A stretch of DNA of 9,876 nt from the NCBI GenBank assembly GCA_902797415.1, contig CADBSQ010000123.1, positions 1 through 9,876 on the forward strand. The letters run 5' to 3'. The notes below the pieces were generated by a model, which was not told the DNA's origin, did no database searches, and saw nothing but the letters and a program-made list of their open reading frames with translations. Origin of the DNA: an uncultured Erysipelotrichaceae bacterium. Its GTDB lineage: Bacteria > Bacillota_I > Bacilli_A > RF39 > UBA660. Numbering within the stretch: position 1 is the stretch's first letter; each line of letters opens with the position of its first letter. Of the stretch, positions 5,011 through 9,876 are shown in pieces. The translations under genes and the position numbers were made by a program.

Positions 5011-7110
5011 ATGTTAATAGGTTTATTTGGCTGGGTTGGTGATGTTCTATCAAAGTTAACATTTAACATCGATATAGCAATATATGGTTTAGCAAAAATC
5101 GTTTACGATGTTTTTATGTTTATTGCAGATGCAAGAATATTAAATGATTCAACCGCAGCAAACTTAACTAGAAGGATTTATGCTATTTTAGGTATATTTA
5201 TGCTTTTTGTTTTAGCATATAATCTTTTAATGTACATTATTGATCCAGATAGGATGACTGACAAGGAACAAGGTTTAGGATCTATCATTAAAGATGTACT
5301 AATAGCATTAGCTGTAATGCTTATTTTGCCAACACTCTTTAATAGATTATATAGTTTACAAAGTACAGTATTAAAATCAGGGGTTATTGAAAACCTTGTA
5401 CTAGGTGGATATACAACTATCGAAAACTATGATGCAAACGGGGATAACTCTGCTAAAAACGGAATTGAAAAAGGAGTTAATATACTAATTGCTAATACAT
5501 ATGCGGCCTTTCTTTTGCCGGATAATGGTGATACGACCGTCATGGATTGTCTTGAGACTAACGAAAATAAGAACGTCCCAGAGGATTACTGCGAGGCTTA
5601 TCAAAAGGTAAGAAAAAACGGTTATATAGATGAATATGAAGATTTTGTAACAAATGATGATTATAGGTATTGGCCACTGGTCACTACCGTTGTTGGCGTT
5701 GTTCTGATATTCTTTATGTTATCATTCTGTGTAAACCTTGCCATTCGTGCAGGAAAGCTAGCGATATTACAACTTATTGCGCCAATTCCACTGTTGCTTG
5801 AACTTATTCCAAAGTTTAAAGGAACGCGAAGGGAATGGGTTGAAACGCTTTTCAAGGTTTATTTAGAAGTATTTATTTATCTTGCTATGATTTATTTAGT
5901 TATCTTCTTAATATCTTTAGTTCCAGATGTTATAACGGGTTTAATTCATACTACTTTCCAAAATCAAACTGGTGGAGGAATAACACATTTAATAGCTATA
6001 TTGATATTATCATATGGATTATTACAGTTTGGAAAAACTGCTCCAGAGTTTGTATATAAAATACTTAAAATCGAGTCTAAAGGAACACTTAAAGCTGCTG
6101 CAACTAGAGCGCTTCACATCGGCGGTGGAATTGGAGCAGCCGGCGGTGCAGCTGCTATAATGGGTGCAAAGAATTTCAAAACACTTGGAAAAGACTTGCG
6201 TACTGATTGGAGAGCAGAAAGGTTACCACTTAAATCTTTCGGTAAGGCAGCATTTAATTTAGCTGCTGGTACTGCTATTGGTGCTACAAGAGCAGCATAT
6301 AGTAATAGAGCAGGAGGTATAAAACCAAGCACGATGTTTGGTGCTTCTAAAGAAGCTGCTGTTAAATCACAAAAAACTGTTGATTCACTTCGTAAGAGAC
6401 CTCAGTTATTTAACGAGTTTATGACTGGTGATTATAGTTTACTTGATCCAGAAGGACGTGCTCAAATGAGATCTGTCTTTACTGGTGAAACACCGGTAGA
6501 CAGAGAATTAGAAGCTTTAAAAGGTGCTACTGGTTCAGTAACTGATAAAGGTAAAGAGAATTCTTTCTACAAAGATCTTGATAAAGCATTTAATAAAGAA
6601 AAAATGAATGCACTTAATGCTCCTGGCGGAAAAAATTGGGATATAGAATTCGCAAACTGGAAACAACAAGCTGGAAATGCTAATAAAAACGAAGCAGATT
6701 TTGCTTCTGAAGTTAAAGCTTCTAGACGAGGTGACAGATACGAAAGTTTACGTTCTGCAGCTATCAAATATGAAGAAAGAGAAGCACAAAGGCGAGTTGT
6801 TAATGATAGTAAATTAAAAGATTACAAAACTATTGCTGTTAAGTACTTAACAAATCTTGAGAGAAGCCCAGATATCAATCTTAGTGATTCTAAAAATGCT
6901 AATATTAATAAGGCTCGTAAAGATTTAAGAGACAAGTTTGTTGGTGGTGATCTTGATAGAGCAGAACTAGCTCCTGGTGTAACTGGGTCTGATCTTTTAA
7001 AGAGCATTATGGCTATTGACAAATCTGTTAAAGAACGTGCAGAAATTGAAGAAATCGGTCTTATACGTAGAAAAGACAATAAAAGCGGCAACGATAAGGA
7101 TAAAAAATAG
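5011..7110 (+). CDS. VirB6/TrbL-like polytopic membrane protein of the T4SS
   Basis: Protein of 699 aa. The N-terminal half has hydrophobic segments at about 20-40, 55-77, 93-112, 222-245, 247-266, 283-305 and 324-342. Between the third and fourth lies a roughly 110-residue hydrophilic loop (113-221) with Cys180 and Cys194. LAILQLIAPIPLLLELIP (250-267) resembles the conserved core of VirB6/TrbL channel proteins, which form the inner-membrane conduit for DNA. An Ala/Gly-rich stretch, GGGIGAAGGAAA (371-382), follows. Residues 390-699 are hydrophilic and rich in Lys, Arg, Ala and Asp, an extended probably cytoplasmic tail. The start is set by AAAAGGAGG at 4995-5003, 7 nt upstream and touching the previous stop. 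Position after the pilin-like genes and before PrgI and VirB4 supports the assignment. The tail's role is unknown. Confidence 0.85.
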   Translation: MLIGLFGWVGDVLSKLTFNIDIAIYGLAKIVYDVFMFIADARILNDSTAANLTRRIYAILGIFMLFVLAYNLLMYIIDPDRMTDKEQGLGSIIKDVLIALAVMLILPTLFNRLYSLQSTVLKSGVIENLVLGGYTTIENYDANGDNSAKNGIEKGVNILIANTYAAFLLPDNGDTTVMDCLETNENKNVPEDYCEAYQKVRKNGYIDEYEDFVTNDDYRYWPLVTTVVGVVLIFFMLSFCVNLAIRAGKLAILQLIAPIPLLLELIPKFKGTRREWVETLFKVYLEVFIYLAMIYLVIFLISLVPDVITGLIHTTFQNQTGGGITHLIAILILSYGLLQFGKTAPEFVYKILKIESKGTLKAAATRALHIGGGIGAAGGAAAIMGAKNFKTLGKDLRTDWRAERLPLKSFGKAAFNLAAGTAIGATRAAYSNRAGGIKPSTMFGASKEAAVKSQKTVDSLRKRPQLFNEFMTGDYSLLDPEGRAQMRSVFTGETPVDRELEALKGATGSVTDKGKENSFYKDLDKAFNKEKMNALNAPGGKNWDIEFANWKQQAGNANKNEADFASEVKASRRGDRYESLRSAAIKYEEREAQRRVVNDSKLKDYKTIAVKYLTNLERSPDINLSDSKNANINKARKDLRDKFVGGDLDRAELAPGVTGSDLLKSIMAIDKSVKERAEIEEIGLIRRKDNKSGNDKDKK

Positions 7111-7124
7111 AATGGAGATAACTT

Positions 7125-7493
7125 ATGAGTGAAAAGAAATTTTTGATCCCTGCAAACTCAAAGAAAAGTGAATTACATTTTGGAATATTTAATAATTTCG
7201 ATTTAATCCTTTTCTGCACAGGTGTAGGAATAACCATGCTACTAATGATGACTATTCAAACAAATAATTTTACTGTTATGATCATGATTTTACTTCCTGC
7301 ATTAATTGCTTCTTTTCTTGTATTTCCTGTTCCTTACTATCACAATATACTACAACTAATAGTTAATATATATACTTACCTTTTTGTAAGACCAATGAGG
7401 TATAAATGGGGTGGATGGAATTATAAAAATATTAAGAAAATAGAGATACCTAAAAAAGCTGATGTAATAGAGAAAAAGAAAGTGGGAAGGTGA
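7125..7493 (+). CDS. PrgI family (VirB3-like) membrane protein
   Basis: Protein of 122 aa starting MSEKKFLIPAN, with two closely spaced hydrophobic helices (about 24-43 and 48-68). A segment ending FVRPMRYKWGGWNYK (87-101) follows; the R-x-Y-x-W-x-GW pattern is typical of PrgI proteins of Gram-positive conjugation systems. VirB3/PrgI partners VirB4 at the membrane, and its gene usually lies directly upstream of virB4, as here. The C-terminal tail is strongly basic (KKADVIEKKKVGR) and probably cytoplasmic. GGAG lies 7 nt before the ATG, 14 nt after the preceding stop. The next gene begins 4 nt after this stop, with its ribosome binding site overlapping the last codons, so the two are likely translated together. 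Confidence 0.85.
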   Translation: MSEKKFLIPANSKKSELHFGIFNNFDLILFCTGVGITMLLMMTIQTNNFTVMIMILLPALIASFLVFPVPYYHNILQLIVNIYTYLFVRPMRYKWGGWNYKNIKKIEIPKKADVIEKKKVGR

Positions 7494-7497
7494 TAAA

Positions 7498-8037
7498 ATG
7501 GCTAAAACTAGTGAAGAATGGATACCAATAAGATCAATCGAAAATGGTGTCATTAAACTTGATAACAATTACATGGTTACTGGTGTAAAAGTTGAACCTA
7601 AAAACATATTTATTCTTGATCAAGATATGCAGTTCAATGTTATAAATGCACTAAATACATTTTACAATAATATAGATTATGAATTTTGGCTTATATGTGC
7701 AGGTAGACCAGTAGATATAAATGTTTATTTAGCAAATTTACAAATTCAATACAATAATACAAATGATCAACAGATTAGAAAACTATTAATGCAAGATATA
7801 AATAAAGCTAATATGTTTATGTCAACTCAGTTAAACGCAGTTGATACAGAATATTTTATACTTTTTAAAGAAAAAAGAGTAGAAATAATCCAAAAAAGAA
7901 TACAAAATTTAATAAGCGGTCTTGCAAACTGTACATTAAATAGCAAACAAGTATCTAACGATGATTTAAGAATGCTTTTAGATAACTTCTTTAATGGAGC
8001 AGAAAATACAAGATTTGGGACGGTGACTAGTGTATGA
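7498..8037 (+). CDS. VirB4 N-terminal domain encoded as a separate gene
   Basis: Protein of 179 aa with the opening typical of Gram-positive VirB4/TraE ATPases: EEWIPIRSIENGVIKL (6-21), then a PKNIFILDQDMQFNVI segment (35-49) and a beta/alpha pattern continuing through FWLICAGRPVDINVYLANLQ (63-82). The region around 104-140, including DTEYFILFKEKR, fits the next strand-helix pair of this domain. There is no Walker motif and no hydrophobic helix, so alone it should not bind ATP. It ends where the following gene picks up the rest of a normal VirB4, and the two share the bases ATGA (8034-8037). GGAAGGTGAT immediately before the ATG is the ribosome binding site. Together the products total 773 aa, close to one full-length VirB4. 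The product probably docks on PrgI and the ATPase part as a separate chain. Confidence 0.8.
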   Translation: MAKTSEEWIPIRSIENGVIKLDNNYMVTGVKVEPKNIFILDQDMQFNVINALNTFYNNIDYEFWLICAGRPVDINVYLANLQIQYNNTNDQQIRKLLMQDINKANMFMSTQLNAVDTEYFILFKEKRVEIIQKRIQNLISGLANCTLNSKQVSNDDLRMLLDNFFNGAENTRFGTVTSV

Positions 8038-9818
8038 AATTAAAAAGTGAAATAGCCCCAAAAGGCATAGATTTTAAACCTACTCAATTTAGATTTGGTG
8101 ATAAGTATTGTACTTGTTTCACAATCATTAGTTATCCTAAAACGATTGCTGCTGGTTATCTATCAATCTTAACTAATAATCCGGGATTAAAAATAAGTAT
8201 TAAACATTTACCAATTGATTTTAGTTTAATGCGTAAAATGATTGATAAAGAAATTGCTGATTTAAAAGATAGATTCCAAAAAGAAAATGATAATACTTTA
8301 AAAGAAAGAATTAGACAAGACTATGAGTCTTTAGATTCATTTGTTCAAGAGCTTGCTGCATCAAATGCTAGAATTTTTGACTTTCAAATGCATATAATGA
8401 TTTCTGCAGATTCACAAGAGGAACTAGAAAACAAAAAAACCGAGTTAAAAACATTCTTAACTGGTCTAGAAATGAGAGCAATACCTCTTATGTTCGAACA
8501 AGAAAAAGTTATTAAGTCAATGCTTCCGATTTTTCCTAAACAGGATATAGAAGATGTTATTGGAACTCCAATTCCATCATCAACTATTGCAGCAATGTAT
8601 CCATTCGTATTTGATAGTATAAAGGACCCTGGGTTATCTGCTTTACTAGGAGTTGATTTTTCTGGAGGAGTAGTTCTGTTCAATCAGTTCTTATATCAAA
8701 TAAAGAAAGAACACAATAGAAATAATGCTAATATGTTAATATTAGGTACTTCTGGTTCTGGTAAATCAACTGCTGCTAAGCTTCTTTTACGTTCACATTT
8801 TAGAAACGGTTATAAAATAATTGCAATTGATCCAGAAGGCGAACTTGAGGATATGTGTAAACTATTTAATGGTGATTTTATTGACCTTGGTAAAGGTGGA
8901 GAACTTGGTATGATTAACCCTCTAGAGGTGGTTGCTGATGCTGATGAGGAAGAGCTTGCTAAAGGTTTGGGTTATACTGTTTTAACAAGAACTTTATCTA
9001 CACTAAAAGCTTTTATGGTCTATTATTCACCTGGTATAGAGGAAGATGTTTTAACACTTTTTAGTGAAGTAGTTCAAGATACATATAAGAGATTTAATAT
9101 TGATTTTAATACTGATTTTTCTAAATTTACATCAAAGGATTATCCTACATTTGATGATGTTTATGCAACAATAAGAGGTAGACTACTTAGTATGCCTGAA
9201 AAAACTGCAGAACGCGATATTATGGAAAGATTAGAACTTAAAATCAGACCACTTACTAAAGAACTTAGGTATTACTTTAATGGTCATACTAGTATATCAC
9301 CTGAAAGTAATTTTGTGGTATTTAATATAAGAGAGTTAATGAATAGTGATTCATCAATTAGAAATGCACTTTTCTTTAATATATTAAAATATGCATGGAG
9401 TTTATCTCTTGATAAAACTGTTAATACAGTACTATCCGTTGATGAAGCTCACTACCTATTAGGTGGTCAAAATGAACTTGGTGCAGAATTCTTAGCACAG
9501 ATTCAAAGACGTAGTAGAAAGTATAATACTGGTACTATAATTATAACTCAGCAACCAACAGACTTTGCTGCACCAAATATAATTATGCATGGTAAAGCAA
9601 TATTTGATAATGCTAGTTATTATTTAGCGATGGGATTAAAGAAACAAGCTACAGAAGATTTATCAAAATTAATAGATTTAAATGAAAATGAAATAAATCA
9701 AATTAAACGTTATAGCCAAGGACAAGGATTATTTGTCTGTGGTTCTAGACGTATGCAAATTAATGTTGTTCTAACACAAGAAGAGTTAGATTCCTTTGGT
9801 TCAGGTGGCGGATTATAA
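8034..9818 (+). CDS. VirB4-type conjugation ATPase (lacks the first N-terminal domain)
   Basis: Protein of 594 aa. Residues 1-200 hold the later part of the VirB4 N-terminal region (for example TCFTIISYPKTIAAGYLS at 27-44) with a charged helical stretch at 67-110. The RecA-like motor follows: Walker A GTSGSGKST (238-246, Lys244), IAIDPEGE (263-270), Walker B TVLSVDEAH (465-473, Asp470-Glu471), and RSRKYNTGTIIITQQ (493-507) with the conserved glutamines. These mark VirB4/TraE/ConE-type ATPases that energise T4SS assembly and DNA transfer at the cytoplasmic membrane. All motor residues are intact. The ATG overlaps the TGA of the preceding gene, so translation is probably coupled; GGTGA lies 7 nt upstream. 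Full-length VirB4 is usually about 800 aa, so the missing part is supplied by the upstream gene. Confidence 0.93.
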   Translation: MKLKSEIAPKGIDFKPTQFRFGDKYCTCFTIISYPKTIAAGYLSILTNNPGLKISIKHLPIDFSLMRKMIDKEIADLKDRFQKENDNTLKERIRQDYESLDSFVQELAASNARIFDFQMHIMISADSQEELENKKTELKTFLTGLEMRAIPLMFEQEKVIKSMLPIFPKQDIEDVIGTPIPSSTIAAMYPFVFDSIKDPGLSALLGVDFSGGVVLFNQFLYQIKKEHNRNNANMLILGTSGSGKSTAAKLLLRSHFRNGYKIIAIDPEGELEDMCKLFNGDFIDLGKGGELGMINPLEVVADADEEELAKGLGYTVLTRTLSTLKAFMVYYSPGIEEDVLTLFSEVVQDTYKRFNIDFNTDFSKFTSKDYPTFDDVYATIRGRLLSMPEKTAERDIMERLELKIRPLTKELRYYFNGHTSISPESNFVVFNIRELMNSDSSIRNALFFNILKYAWSLSLDKTVNTVLSVDEAHYLLGGQNELGAEFLAQIQRRSRKYNTGTIIITQQPTDFAAPNIIMHGKAIFDNASYYLAMGLKKQATEDLSKLIDLNENEINQIKRYSQGQGLFVCGSRRMQINVVLTQEELDSFGSGGGL

Positions 9819-9850
9819 CAAATTGATTTAAAGAAGCGGTGGTGATTTTT

Positions 9851-9876
9851 TTGGATAATGGTAATGGCAAAAATGA
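9851..9876 (+). CDS. start of a further T4SS-operon gene (cut by window edge)
   Basis: GGTGGTGA at 9838-9845 is a good ribosome binding site 5 nt before a TTG at 9851, opening a frame that reads MDNGNGKN and runs off the edge. An ATG at 9858 in another frame (MVMAKM) is possible but 12 nt from the site. The gap after virB4 is only 32 nt, so it probably belongs to the same operon. In related systems a cell-wall hydrolase or a VirB8-like protein often follows, but nothing here identifies the product. Confidence 0.45.

Noticed and set aside
8025..8045. Programmed -1 frameshift joining the two virB4 parts
   Set aside because: There is no X-XXY-YYZ slippery heptamer or clear downstream hairpin at the overlap; an ATGA stop-start with its own ribosome binding site suffices.
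8384..8683. Minus-strand open frame inside virB4
   Set aside because: It is antisense to the ATPase gene with no expression signals or recognisable motif.

Overview
The window comes from an AT-rich, low-GC Gram-positive-type bacterium (Bacillota/Bacilli-like). Strong AAGGAGG-type ribosome binding sites, sigma-A-like promoters with TATAAT boxes, TGA used only as a stop and TGG for Trp all fit this and argue against the Mycoplasma genetic code. I cannot name the genus.

Positions 1-1440 are ordinary chromosome: the 3' end of an RsuA-type rRNA pseudouridine synthase overlaps by 23 nt a complete RlmD/RumA-type 23S rRNA uracil-5-methyltransferase. Positions 1441-2450 look like an accretion zone. 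A Nudix hydrolase with its own extended -10 promoter is followed by a short decayed piece of a second RlmD C-terminus (2006-2067) and then a small nucleotidyltransferase-fold gene. A second, diverged copy of the rlmD 3' end just downstream of the real one is what sequential insertions at the 3' end of this gene would leave. That gene end is a known target of integrative conjugative elements in streptococci.

Positions 2451-2674 are non-coding and rich in inverted repeats; they may hold a small structured RNA. From 2675 to the end lies a Gram-positive conjugative type IV secretion (T4SS) gene cluster, all on the + strand. First comes a small VirB2-like two-helix protein, isolated between a consensus promoter and a hairpin terminator. 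A second promoter then drives a tightly packed operon: a secreted, ectodomain-bearing VirB2-like protein, a third VirB2-like protein with an acidic linker, a VirB6/TrbL-like polytopic channel protein, a PrgI/VirB3-like protein, and a VirB4 ATPase encoded as two genes overlapping by ATGA. A further gene begins at the right edge.

In the expected scheme the VirB2-like proteins form the surface or pilus-like part, VirB6 and PrgI/VirB3 form the membrane channel, and VirB4 powers assembly and transfer. Relaxase, coupling protein, peptidoglycan hydrolase and integrase are not in the window. The most unusual features are three paralogous VirB2-like modules with a shared cysteine layout, the divided VirB4, and the rlmD-end relic.
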